From NCBI GenBank assembly GCA_964462535.1, contig CAYWXV010000002.1, positions 1-64,000 on the forward strand: a DNA stretch of 64,000 nucleotides. Direction: 5' to 3'. How positions within the stretch are numbered: the first letter of the stretch is position 1; each line of letters begins with the position of its first letter. The position numbers and the translations under genes were made by a program. Below, piece by piece: positions 26,094 through 34,558 of the stretch. The DNA is from CAYWXV01 sp964462535. GTDB taxonomy: Bacteria > Bacteroidota > Ignavibacteria > OLB7. The notes beneath the pieces were generated by a model that was not told where the DNA came from, searched no databases, and worked only from the letters and a program-made list of their open reading frames with translations.

Positions 26094-27901
26094 AGTCTGT
26101 TGATGCGAACGGCCGAAGTGCCGAATGAGGTGACGAGTCTGACAAAGTAGGCACCGCGGGCGACGCCTTCCAGTGCGATGGATGTTGAATGGCTCCCCTC
26201 CTCAACTTCCCGAGCTGGCACTTGAACAACCACGTTTCCCAGCATATCGAGTACCTCAACGGATGCCGAGCCGGGTCGATTCATTTGCCACACCACGTCG
26301 AAGCGATCGGGGCCGTCAGGCAGAACCGAAACGAGATCGAAGTTGCTCGAGACACCTATCACCGCATCGGCACCGGCGCCATCCAGGCTGATTGGTACGA
26401 CTGCGGCATAGATGTTCAAGTTGCCGTCGTTGCTACGTCCATCTGTCCAGACCGGAAGCGCGTACGAAGAGGTTGTGAGTACCTGCGTGTATTCGCCGAT
26501 GCCGAACGAACTATTGCGCGACCCTACTGTAGCGAAGTCCGTTGGTTGTGTGGAGACGGCAAATCCGGGAGTAAACGTGGCACCGGCGTCAAAGGAATAC
26601 GAGAGGTAGTACTCCGTCCTCCTGTTGGAAGGATCGGATCGCCGATCGTACCACGTTACAGCAATGACACCGGCAGGACTGACAGAAATGCTCGGGTAGA
26701 ACTGATGCGTTCCCCGATCCGGTGGATCGCTGTTGACAATCGTTGCTGAAGACCAGGTGTTGCCCCCATCGCTGGAACGGGAGAAGTAGATATCCAGGCC
26801 GTTGGCAAGCTTGGTTGTGGTTCCCTGGGCTGTCCACACGGCATACAGGTTTCCGCTAGCAGCTCCGCCACTATTGTCAACGGCGATGTGGGGGCATGGG
26901 TAGATCCGCCGGGCATCTACTCCCGCGATCGTGCTCCCGTCCTCCCCAGCTGTGAAGTTCATCATGTGAGCCCACGATATCATCGTGGACGCACCAAACG
27001 TCGCCCCGCCGTCCGATGACGCAGCATGGTACAGCGCGTAGTTCGAACCATCAGGAGAGCCCCAGTAACTGACGTGGATGACTCCCGACTCGTCAACTAC
27101 AAGGTCGCAGAACTGCACGGTGAACAGATCGACGTCGGAGATGGTAATCGTCGTTTTCGACCAGAGGATGTCGCCGGCGCGGAGGTAGCGAAGCCCAATG
27201 TGGCTTTCGTCACCTGTCGTTTCGAGGAACGCGGCATAAAGCGACCCGCGCCACTGCGACTGCGAGGCATCCGTTGCCATCCACTGCTTGTCGATAATCG
27301 TCCCAGTTCCTTGCAGGGTCGCAGTATGTTCAACAACCACATCGCCATCCGGGCGTGTCCACGTAGCCCCCCTGTCATCCGAATAGGCCCAGTACATACG
27401 GGCATTAATGACCCCCACGCCGAACTCAAATGACAACCAGGTGATGAACGCTCGTCCATTGAGATCGTATGCGAGAACAGGATCTCCTCCACCGAGCACG
27501 GTGGTACCCGGGACCCGCGGCGTTGCCTGAAACTGACCACGCGACCACGTTGAACCGAAGTCAGTCGTGTAGTAAATCGGACAGTCGAGGTTTGTCCCCT
27601 GTCGAATGGGCGACACGATAACGTTCTGCGTATCGAGTGGATTGATTGCCGCATGGACTTCCGACTCGACGGCAGCATCGCCACTGACAACAACCTCTCC
27701 TCCCGCTGCGCTTTGACCCAGAACAGAATGCGCTTCCCGTTCGTCCTGCCCACCGCGTGCTTCGAGTAGTTCGATCTGTTCAGGGGTATATCGAATCTTC
27801 TCGCGGAGGATTTCGAGGATACGATTCTCCTGAGCGCGAAGTGATTGCACCAGACAACCAAACGACAGTGCGGCAACGACCAGCGGGAGAAGTCTCTTCA
27901 T
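26090..27901 (-). CDS. Secreted BNR/sialidase-fold protein with type IX sorting domain
   Basis: About 603 residues: a signal peptide (LLPLVVAALSFGCLVQSLRAQ), then a beta-propeller with repeated Asp-box motifs (YYTTDFGSTWSRG, YSDDRGATWTRP, RSSDGGNTWSSAT, YSFDAGATFTPG), and a C-terminal ~80-residue domain (VEVLDMLGNVVVQVPAREVEEG ... ARGAYFVRLV) of the type IX sorting class. Asp-box propellers occur in sialidases and many surface proteins; the sialidase catalytic Arg triad was not verified, so no activity is claimed. ATG 27901 gives a proper signal peptide; the frame continues upstream to 27982. First gene of its operon and a probable PorU substrate. Confidence 0.82.
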   Translation of the reverse strand: MKRLLPLVVAALSFGCLVQSLRAQENRILEILREKIRYTPEQIELLEARGGQDEREAHSVLGQSAAGGEVVVSGDAAVESEVHAAINPLDTQNVIVSPIRQGTNLDCPIYYTTDFGSTWSRGQFQATPRVPGTTVLGGGDPVLAYDLNGRAFITWLSFEFGVGVINARMYWAYSDDRGATWTRPDGDVVVEHTATLQGTGTIIDKQWMATDASQSQWRGSLYAAFLETTGDESHIGLRYLRAGDILWSKTTITISDVDLFTVQFCDLVVDESGVIHVSYWGSPDGSNYALYHAASSDGGATFGASTMISWAHMMNFTAGEDGSTIAGVDARRIYPCPHIAVDNSGGAASGNLYAVWTAQGTTTKLANGLDIYFSRSSDGGNTWSSATIVNSDPPDRGTHQFYPSISVSPAGVIAVTWYDRRSDPSNRRTEYYLSYSFDAGATFTPGFAVSTQPTDFATVGSRNSSFGIGEYTQVLTTSSYALPVWTDGRSNDGNLNIYAAVVPISLDGAGADAVIGVSSNFDLVSVLPDGPDRFDVVWQMNRPGSASVEVLDMLGNVVVQVPAREVEEGSHSTSIALEGVARGAYFVRLVTSFGTSAVRINRL

Positions 27902-27928
27902 GGAAAGGAGGTCGAAATGGATAAACGG

Positions 27929-27936
27929 CGAAGGTA
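27929..27936 (-). promoter_or_regulatory. Putative -7 element for the BNR/AtuA/M15 operon
   Basis: The minus strand reads TACCTTCG, 27 nt before the ATG at 27901, with a TTTG 23 nt further upstream. This is close to, but slightly wider than, the Bacteroidota spacing. Confidence 0.35.
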
Positions 27937-28022
27937 GCCAAAGAAGGGACACGCCCGTGCAAATGACGGACGTGGCCCCCATTCATCACCCTGTGGCCGG
28001 CGATCGACACAGTCGACGGGAA

Positions 28023-29582
28023 CTATCCCGGGATCTTCTCTGCGATCGACTTCGCCTGCAGGAACAGGAGGAGATAGTCACGCCCTCCCGCCTTCGAGTC
28101 CGTCCCCGACATGTTGAATCCACCGAACGGATGCACACCGACGAGGGCACCCGTGCACTTTCGGTTCAGGTACAGATTGCCAACGAAGAACTCGTCGGCC
28201 GCCTTCTTCAACCGAGCCTTGTTGCGGGTGTATACGGCGCCTGTCAACCCGTACTCGGTGTTGTTGGCGATGCGTAGCGCGTCCTCGAAATTCTTCGCCT
28301 TGGTTACAGCCAGCACCGGGCCAAAGATTTCCTCCCGAGAGATACGGGCTGTCGGTTTCACATCTGCAAACACTGTGGGCTTGATGAACCATCCCGGCCC
28401 GTCGGCAGGGCCACCCCCGTTCAGGAGCTTCCCCTCCTTCTTTCCAATCTCGATGTACTCGAGGATCGACTTGTAGGCTCGAGCGCTGGAGACGGGACCC
28501 ATCTGCACATTCTCCTTCGGATCGCCTATCTGAAGAGCGTCAACCTTCTCTTGGAGCTTTGCGACGAATTCGTTGTACACGGCCGCATCGACGATTGCCC
28601 GCGAGCACGCAGAACACTTCTGCCCCTGGAAGCCGAATGCGGCAGCGACCACACCATCGACTGCCGAATCCACATCTGCTTCCGCGTCGACGATGATCGC
28701 ATCCTTCCCCCCCATCTCGGCAACGACGCGCTTCAGCCAGAGCTGACCATCAGGCGTCTTTGCCGCACGCGCATAAATGCGCTTGCCGACTGCGGCGGAT
28801 CCGGTAAATGATATGAAGCGAATCCGGGGATGCTCCGTGATGTAGTCACCGATTTCGGATCCATCGCCCGGAAGGAAGTTGATCACGCCCTTCGGGAGAC
28901 CGACCTGCTCCATGATCTCCGCGAACAGCCATCCCATCATCGGCGAATCGCTTGACGGTTTCAGGACCACCGTGTTCCCTGTGACGACCGCCGCTGACGT
29001 CATTCCAACGAGAATCGCGAACGGGAAATTCCAAGGTGGGATGACCGCCCCAACGCCAAGCGGCAGGTAGACGAGCTGGTTCTTCTCGCCGCTGATGTGT
29101 GTCACTGGCTGCGGACCCGCGTACCGGAGCATTTCCCGACCATAGAATTCGAGGAAATCGATTGCCTCGGCAGTGTCCGCATCCGCCTCGAGATAGTTCT
29201 TACCCACCTCGCTGATCATCCACGCATTGATCTCGTATCGTCGGTCTCGAATAACCTTTGCCGCCTTGAAAAGGTAATCGGCCCTCTTCTGGGCCGGCAC
29301 GTTCTTCCATGACTCGAACGCCTTCGAGGCGGCCTGGATGGCCAGCTCGGCCTCCTTCTTCGTTGCGTGGTAGAAGCGTCCGACTATCTCAGTAGTGTTT
29401 GCGGGATTTAGGGAGTCGGCGATGTGCCCGGCCTTAACACGCCGACCATTGATTACCAGCGGATATGTCTTGTTGAAGCGGCGCCGAACGTCGTCGATGG
29501 CCTGGCGCTGACGATTCCGAATCGAGGGTTTCGAAAAATCGAGATAGGTGGTTGGAGCGTACTCCTTCAGCTTCCTGGGCAT
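28023..29582 (-). CDS. pruA: L-glutamate gamma-semialdehyde dehydrogenase (1-pyrroline-5-carboxylate dehydrogenase)
   Basis: A 519-residue NAD-dependent aldehyde dehydrogenase that oxidises glutamate semialdehyde to glutamate in proline and arginine breakdown. Visible are PLVINGRRVKAG, the cofactor-binding segment FTGSAAVGKRI, the catalytic Glu in AEMGGKDAIIVD, and the nucleophile Cys in GFQGQKCSACSRAIV, all typical of the PruA/RocA group. ATG 29582 is preceded by AAGGGGAGA, a good ribosome-binding site; the open frame extends to 29822 without support. Proline dehydrogenase is not adjacent. A TATCTTCG element lies at 29631. Confidence 0.95.
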   Translation of the reverse strand: MPRKLKEYAPTTYLDFSKPSIRNRQRQAIDDVRRRFNKTYPLVINGRRVKAGHIADSLNPANTTEIVGRFYHATKKEAELAIQAASKAFESWKNVPAQKRADYLFKAAKVIRDRRYEINAWMISEVGKNYLEADADTAEAIDFLEFYGREMLRYAGPQPVTHISGEKNQLVYLPLGVGAVIPPWNFPFAILVGMTSAAVVTGNTVVLKPSSDSPMMGWLFAEIMEQVGLPKGVINFLPGDGSEIGDYITEHPRIRFISFTGSAAVGKRIYARAAKTPDGQLWLKRVVAEMGGKDAIIVDAEADVDSAVDGVVAAAFGFQGQKCSACSRAIVDAAVYNEFVAKLQEKVDALQIGDPKENVQMGPVSSARAYKSILEYIEIGKKEGKLLNGGGPADGPGWFIKPTVFADVKPTARISREEIFGPVLAVTKAKNFEDALRIANNTEYGLTGAVYTRNKARLKKAADEFFVGNLYLNRKCTGALVGVHPFGGFNMSGTDSKAGGRDYLLLFLQAKSIAEKIPG

Positions 29583-29630
29583 AGATCTCCCCTTGCAGAC
29601 GTAGTGCGTGAGCGGTTCCGTTGAAAGGGG

Positions 29631-29638
29631 CGAAGATA
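29631..29638 (-). promoter_or_regulatory. Putative -7 element of pruA
   Basis: The minus strand reads TATCTTCG about 48 nt upstream of the pruA ATG. The identical octamer precedes glgA (31637 on the plus strand). No clear TTG 19-21 nt upstream. Confidence 0.4.
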
Positions 29639-29689
29639 CAGACGGCGCGTAAGGAGAGATGAAACGAAGTTCGTCTTGCGGAAGGAGGC

Positions 29690-31189
29690 CTACTTGACGC
29701 CCCTGGCGAGGGCTTCGATCGACGCGGCCAGTGTGGCCGAACTGGACGAGTAGCAGTAGATACTGAGGTTGGGATCCGACTCGCGCAGGAGATAGGGGTT
29801 TCCGAAGGTCATCACAACACACCGTCGCCGGATCGCCCGCCGGGCAATGCTCTCCTGCGATGCGGATAGTCCTACGGTCCCGGCAAATCCACGAGGGCGA
29901 ACGAAGATGGGAACGATGATGGAAGATGCCGAATCGATTGCCGAGGTTATTCGAGAGGCCTCATCGTCGCCGATATCCGGAGTCACGATCACCCCCTCCG
30001 CCTCGCCATCAAACCACTCGGAGAAGAGGCCGATCCATTCCGCCGGCTTGCTGCCGGCATTGGCATCTGCAATTGCAACGACCAGCACAGGGGACGTCAG
30101 CTTGCGCATTCGCCCACTGACCACGATTGACCGCCGTGCCGCCTCCAGAGCGACGACGTCGTGTCCTTTCATGGCCTTCGCCAGGCTTGGGGGTACGTCG
30201 GAGAACGCCTGAGCCCACTCGCGGGCCGCGCGGATGCGCTCGAACGTTTTGTTGATCCGCCGCTTCCCTACCTTCTTGGTGTCCGCCATTCGGGTCAGCC
30301 CGTTCAAAGCACAGCTCGGCACCTCGGGAATACAGAGGACGTCGCATCCCGCCATGTAAGCGGCCGTTGCGGCGTCTTCGGAATTGTGACGCTTAGTGAT
30401 CGCGTGCATATCAAGCGCGTCGGTGACGACAAGACCGTCGTAGCCGAGTTCCTCTCGAAGAAGTCCCTGTACGATTGGGTTTGAGAGGGACGACGGATCG
30501 TTCGACGGGTCCAGCGCCGGAACCGCAATGTGTGACACCATGATCGACATCACCCCCTGCCGGATGGCTTCGCGGAATGGGGGGAGCTCAACGTTGTCGA
30601 GAGCCTTTCGCTCCGCCATCACCACGGGTATCTCGATATGACTGTCGGCGGACGTGTCACCGTGCCCGGGGAAATGCTTTGCGGTTGCGATGACTCCGCC
30701 ATCCTGCATTCCCCGAATGTAGGCGTGGACGTGGTCGGCAACCAGCTGCGCCTGACTGCCAAACGACCGGATATTGATGATGGGATTCTTTGGATTCGAA
30801 TTCACATCAGCGACGGGAGCATAGTTCCACGAGAGTCCGATGGCTCTCATTTCGCGCGCGATCGACCTGGCAACTGAGTACGTTGCCGAAAGATCGTTTG
30901 CCGCCCCGAGCGCCATCATTGACGGGAACTCCGTGCCACCGGGGAATCTCATGGTGACACCATCTTCACAATCGGCCGCGAAGATCAGTCTCCCTTCACC
31001 CTTCTGATGGAGCATCCCCGTAACGCGCGCGACGTCGTTGACGTCCCCCTCGAAAAGGACAAAGCCTCCAACCCCGACCGTTGTGACCAAGGCATCAATT
31101 TCGTCGCGGTAGGCCCGCGACGACCTGTAGCGCCGAACGTCCAGTCGAGGAAATATCGATGCGGCCAGTTTCTGATGTATCTCGTTCAT
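29690..31189 (-). CDS. Glycoside hydrolase family 3 (NagZ-like beta-N-acetylhexosaminidase)
   Basis: A 499-residue protein whose first ~340 residues form the GH3 TIM barrel: FAADCEDGVTMRFPGGTEFPS, NYAPVADVNSNPKNPIINIRSFG, and the NagZ-type signature ATAKHFPGHGDTSADSHIEIP, containing the Lys-His pair and the His/Asp of the catalytic loop. The nucleophile Asp lies in DGLVVTDALDMHAI. The final ~150 residues resemble the GH3 C-terminal alpha/beta domain. NagZ releases N-acetylglucosamine from muropeptides during wall recycling. No signal peptide is evident, fitting a cytoplasmic recycling role. A 500-nt gene-free leader lies upstream. Confidence 0.9.
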   Translation of the reverse strand: MNEIHQKLAASIFPRLDVRRYRSSRAYRDEIDALVTTVGVGGFVLFEGDVNDVARVTGMLHQKGEGRLIFAADCEDGVTMRFPGGTEFPSMMALGAANDLSATYSVARSIAREMRAIGLSWNYAPVADVNSNPKNPIINIRSFGSQAQLVADHVHAYIRGMQDGGVIATAKHFPGHGDTSADSHIEIPVVMAERKALDNVELPPFREAIRQGVMSIMVSHIAVPALDPSNDPSSLSNPIVQGLLREELGYDGLVVTDALDMHAITKRHNSEDAATAAYMAGCDVLCIPEVPSCALNGLTRMADTKKVGKRRINKTFERIRAAREWAQAFSDVPPSLAKAMKGHDVVALEAARRSIVVSGRMRKLTSPVLVVAIADANAGSKPAEWIGLFSEWFDGEAEGVIVTPDIGDDEASRITSAIDSASSIIVPIFVRPRGFAGTVGLSASQESIARRAIRRRCVVMTFGNPYLLRESDPNLSIYCYSSSSATLAASIEALARGVK

Positions 31190-31689
31190 TCGGGAGATTC
31201 AGGTGTACGCTGTGCGTCCCGCGGGGGACAAAGGACTTGGGCTCACAGGGCCCGAATAGGCCCCGACCGTGTGTGCGTGTCCAGTAGGTCGACGTCTGGT
31301 CGGGCAACCCACTGCTGGGTACGCCACCATGCACGCGAACCAACGTGATGTACGGCTGTCACACGCCCGCGGCACGTGTTTTTTGAGGTTGACGCACCCA
31401 ACCCCAGCCGACCACAACGGTCATGTTGGAGCCTAGTGCGTGAGAGCACTCGACCGCTCGTCATGACTGACGGTCGGCGCCACAGAGTGACGGAGCCGCC
31501 GCAGAACGCGTGGCCCGCCAGGTACTTGATTTCCGGCGGTGGAGGGGTGATGGATGGGAGCGGGAGCTGCTCCGCAACAGTGTGTCCGGGAGTCGGACGA
31601 GGTGAGTTCTGGCCCTTTTGGACCGGGAGTTTTCCGTATCTTCGGCGTCTTATTGTCCCTTCTATCGGAAAAAAGCACGCCCTGGTTCT
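31190..31689. other. Gene-free 500-nt interval between divergent GH3 and glgA genes
   Basis: No convincing coding region is visible on either strand. The interval contains several inverted repeats, for example CCCGACC (near 31261) with GGTCGGG (near 31298), and CGACCG (near 31450) with CGGTCG (near 31470). I looked for tmRNA, RNase P and SRP RNA signatures and did not find them. The glgA promoter-like element lies at its right end. It may hold a long leader or an unrecognised RNA. Confidence 0.4.
31637..31644 (+). promoter_or_regulatory. Putative -7 element of glgA
   Basis: TATCTTCG lies 45 nt upstream of the glgA ATG; the same octamer precedes pruA. A TTTTGG lies 16 nt upstream, slightly short of the usual 19-21 nt spacing. 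Confidence 0.4.
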
Positions 31690-33156
31690 ATGGCAAAAAG
31701 CCTGAGCATCCTCTTCGTCACCAGCGAAGTCGTACCATTCGCAAAGACAGGGGGGCTTGCAGATGTCAGCGCCGCCCTTCCCCTTGCCCTCACCGAACTC
31801 GGTCATGATGTCCGGATCGTTGTTCCCAAGTACGGCTCCGTATCGGAACGACGCAATCGGATTCACGAGATCAAGCGCCTGAAGGATATTCCAATTGTCG
31901 TCGCTGGTGAAGAGACAATGGCGACCGTCAAGAGTTCCCAGGTTGTCAACTCCCGTGCGAAAGTACAGGTCTACCTGGTTACAAACGACAAATATCTTGA
32001 GGCTTTCAAGGGAATCTATCAGGATCCTTCAGGCAAGGACTACGCTGAAAACGACGAACGATTCATCTTCTTCTCCAAGGCAGTCCTTGAGACATGCATT
32101 CGATTGGGCTGGCGCCCTGATGTAATCCATTGCAACGACTGGCAAACGGCGCTCATTCCCGCTCTCCTCAAAGAATGCTATGCCGGTGACAACTTCTTCT
32201 CCCACACGCGCACGGTCATGACCGTGCACAATCTGGCCTATCAAGGGGCGTTCCCGAAAGGGGCAATCGAGAAGATCGGACTTCCAAAGGAGAGCTGGTC
32301 GCAGGTCGAGAATGGTGGCAAGGCCAATTTCATGAAGGGCGGAATCGTCTACGCCGATGCACTAACAACGGTCTCCCCTTCGTATGCGAAAGAGATTCTT
32401 ACCGCTGCCGGCGGGTGTGGGCTGGAGGGCGTACTCAAGAAGAATCGAGACCACCTCTTTGGAATTCAGAATGGTGTTGATACCGAAGTCTGGAACCCGG
32501 CAACCGACAAACTGATCGACACCAAGTACACCGCCGAGACACTCGAGGGGAAGTTCGAGAACAAGACAGAGCTCGCGCGCACGTTTGGCCTTGACGCTGA
32601 ACTCGATACGCCACTCGCAGTCATGATCGGAAGAATGGTCGAGCAGAAGGGTTACGATGTCTTGATTTCCGCAATCGACGATATGGTGAAGCTGGGGGTT
32701 CAGCTTGTCGTTATGGGTGAAGGAGACAAGAAGTACGCGACGGCTCTCGAGAAGGCCGCTCGCAAGCACAAGACGGTCAAGGTCAAGGTGGGGTACGATG
32801 AGGAGACGGCACACATGATGCACGCGGGTGCTGATATGCTGATAATGCCATCGTTGTTCGAGCCGTCGGGTTTGAATCAGCTCTATGCACTTGCGTATGG
32901 AACGGTGCCGGTGGTCCACAAGACGGGCGGCCTCTCGGACACGATTTCTGACTACAACCCCAAGAAGGGAACGGGGAACGGCTTCGTGTTCACCACGCCG
33001 ACCGCCAAGGGTCTGGTTGATGCGCTCAAGCGCGCAGTAGACCTCTTCCATGCGGAAGAGAAATGGGAGGAACTCCAGCGCGCCATCATGGTGGAAGATC
33101 ACTCGTGGCGAGCCTCCGCTGCGGAGTATGTTGACCTCACCTACCGAAAGTCTTGA
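31690..33156 (+). CDS. glgA: Glycogen synthase (ADP-glucose, GT5)
   Basis: A 488-residue GT5 enzyme that extends alpha-1,4-glucan chains from ADP-glucose. The N-terminal ADP-glucose loop FAKTGGLADVSAALP (Lys19) is intact, as are HCNDWQTALIPALL, the TVHNLAYQG region, and the C-terminal FEPSGLNQLYALAYGTVPVVHKTGGL motif. ATG 31690 gives the canonical N-terminus (LSILFVTSEVVPFAKT); the open frame starts 72 nt earlier. Followed by the DUF4270-like lipoprotein gene, a neighbourhood common in Bacteroidota. Confidence 0.96.
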   Translation: MAKSLSILFVTSEVVPFAKTGGLADVSAALPLALTELGHDVRIVVPKYGSVSERRNRIHEIKRLKDIPIVVAGEETMATVKSSQVVNSRAKVQVYLVTNDKYLEAFKGIYQDPSGKDYAENDERFIFFSKAVLETCIRLGWRPDVIHCNDWQTALIPALLKECYAGDNFFSHTRTVMTVHNLAYQGAFPKGAIEKIGLPKESWSQVENGGKANFMKGGIVYADALTTVSPSYAKEILTAAGGCGLEGVLKKNRDHLFGIQNGVDTEVWNPATDKLIDTKYTAETLEGKFENKTELARTFGLDAELDTPLAVMIGRMVEQKGYDVLISAIDDMVKLGVQLVVMGEGDKKYATALEKAARKHKTVKVKVGYDEETAHMMHAGADMLIMPSLFEPSGLNQLYALAYGTVPVVHKTGGLSDTISDYNPKKGTGNGFVFTTPTAKGLVDALKRAVDLFHAEEKWEELQRAIMVEDHSWRASAAEYVDLTYRKS

Positions 33157-33213
33157 TCGGACCATCACATCACGCTCAATAGCCGTCTGCCTGGATTCAC
33201 ACCGTAAAATCCC

Positions 33214-33245
33214 TTGCCCGCAACTCCGAGCCGCCGTTACATTCA
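33214..33245 (+). promoter_or_regulatory. Putative promoter of the DUF4270-like gene (possibly leaderless)
   Basis: TTG (33214-33216) is followed after 21 nt by TACATTCA (33238-33245). Four nt then precede the ATG at 33250, so transcription would begin at or very near the start codon. The TPR lipoprotein gene at 40083 has the same 4-nt geometry. Confidence 0.45.
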
Positions 33246-33249
33246 GATT

Positions 33250-34551
33250 ATGACGTCAAGCCTTCTCAGGACATTCGGCATTACGGTCGTCGGCGCCCTC
33301 ATCGGCTTCGTTCTCGCGGCCTGCAACGATGACCCGGGGACTGTCGGCAGCGAGTACCTCCCCGAGAACATCACGTTTCATACATACACGCTGCGCTCCG
33401 ACGAGTTCACCGTCACCAGCGGAGTTTCCACGGCATCAAACAGTTCAGCCGAAGGGGTGACACAGATAGTCGCTGGGAAAGCACCGGACGGGACCGTCGC
33501 CTACGGACTCGTGGCGCAGACAACCGTTCCCGGCGTGCTTGATGACGGCATTAACCGGCCCATAACCAACGTCACGTTCCGGATGCGGTCAGCGGGATAC
33601 CTGTACGGCGACACCAGTTCACACCGCATCTCCTTTGATCTTGTGCAGTTGGATGAGGTCTTTGTATCCAATGCCAAGTACAGCGATGAGCTGGCGACCA
33701 AGATCGAAAACGCGGTCGTGCTTGGGTCGGTGGATACCACGTATTCCGATACCGGCTACGTGACCATCACACTCGACAGGGATCTGGCCGAGCAATACGT
33801 CCGCGGGTTTTACCGCTGGGACACGATCAGTGTTAACAATGGCATCGCCGATCGAAGGTTTACCACGTTGAAGTCGCTGGCGCTCCGTCCACGTGCCGGT
33901 TCCTCTACGATAGCGTCCTTTCTGGGTGTGGTCGCCGTCCCTGACTCGATGAAGCCAACGCTGCAAGTGACGCTGGGTGACACCGTTGGAAGGATCTATG
34001 GGAGCGTAACCAATTGGGTCGCGAAAACGGACCAGCAGACGGGAGACGGACGGTTCGTGGTGGGGGCTGGTGTCGCAATCAGATCGCTGTTGCAATTCAA
34101 GCTCGATTCCCTTCCCACATCAAGTGTAATCCATAAGGCGGAGCTGAGGCTGCACGTCGACGAGAGCACGTTTCGGCGTGGCACATTGCCGACGCCCGAC
34201 GTGCTGGTGGCCTACCTGGCAGGGGACACGACGTTCACGGCGAACGGCTACCTCACAAGCAACATCGCCTATATCCCGATGTACCGGATTTCGGACTCAT
34301 CGACTGCCGATGTCGTGTACCGCATCAATGAAATCGGGCAGGTTATGACCAGGTGGTTGCGAACCGCCGGTGGATCCGATGACTTTCCGAATAAGGGGAT
34401 GATCGTTGCATTCAACCGCCCCGTGGTGGGACGCGCAACGGAGTACGGGACCGTCGATCGGTTTGCATTCCATGGCACGGACGACCCGAATCCGGCACTG
34501 CGTCCGTCCCTGACAGTCACCTATTCAGTGCAGTCGAATGTTCAACAGTAG
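33250..34551 (+). CDS. DUF4270-like surface lipoprotein
   Basis: A 433-residue lipoprotein: the signal ends in lipobox LAAC (Cys25), followed by NDDPGTVGSEYLPENITFHTYTL, which resembles the beginning of Bacteroidota DUF4270 proteins. Two beta-rich halves follow (first ~residues 40-245, second ~250-425 with HKAELRLHVDES). Its place directly after glgA is the same as in many Bacteroidota genomes, supporting the assignment; its biochemical role is unknown. The open frame begins 36 nt earlier, but ATG 33250 starts the lipoprotein signal. Its stop lies 7 nt before the start of the outer-membrane protein. Confidence 0.8.
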   Translation: MTSSLLRTFGITVVGALIGFVLAACNDDPGTVGSEYLPENITFHTYTLRSDEFTVTSGVSTASNSSAEGVTQIVAGKAPDGTVAYGLVAQTTVPGVLDDGINRPITNVTFRMRSAGYLYGDTSSHRISFDLVQLDEVFVSNAKYSDELATKIENAVVLGSVDTTYSDTGYVTITLDRDLAEQYVRGFYRWDTISVNNGIADRRFTTLKSLALRPRAGSSTIASFLGVVAVPDSMKPTLQVTLGDTVGRIYGSVTNWVAKTDQQTGDGRFVVGAGVAIRSLLQFKLDSLPTSSVIHKAELRLHVDESTFRRGTLPTPDVLVAYLAGDTTFTANGYLTSNIAYIPMYRISDSSTADVVYRINEIGQVMTRWLRTAGGSDDFPNKGMIVAFNRPVVGRATEYGTVDRFAFHGTDDPNPALRPSLTVTYSVQSNVQQ

Positions 34552-34558
34552 CCGACGG

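Noticed and set aside
24570..26150. A 526-residue plus-strand open frame opposite the AtuA-family gene
   Set aside because: The minus-strand frame has clear family motifs; the opposite frame shows no recognisable domain and arises from codon bias in a GC-rich gene.
27041..27100. Sialidase activity for the BNR protein
   Set aside because: Asp-box propeller repeats are present, but the catalytic arginine triad and Tyr/Glu pair were not identified, so only the fold is claimed.
31190..31689. tmRNA, RNase P RNA or SRP RNA in the 500-nt interval
   Set aside because: None of the conserved core sequences of these RNAs could be found on either strand.
31243..31866. A 207-residue minus-strand open frame overlapping the glgA start
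   Set aside because: It runs into the N-terminus of glgA and has low-complexity Pro/Arg composition, no start signal and no family.
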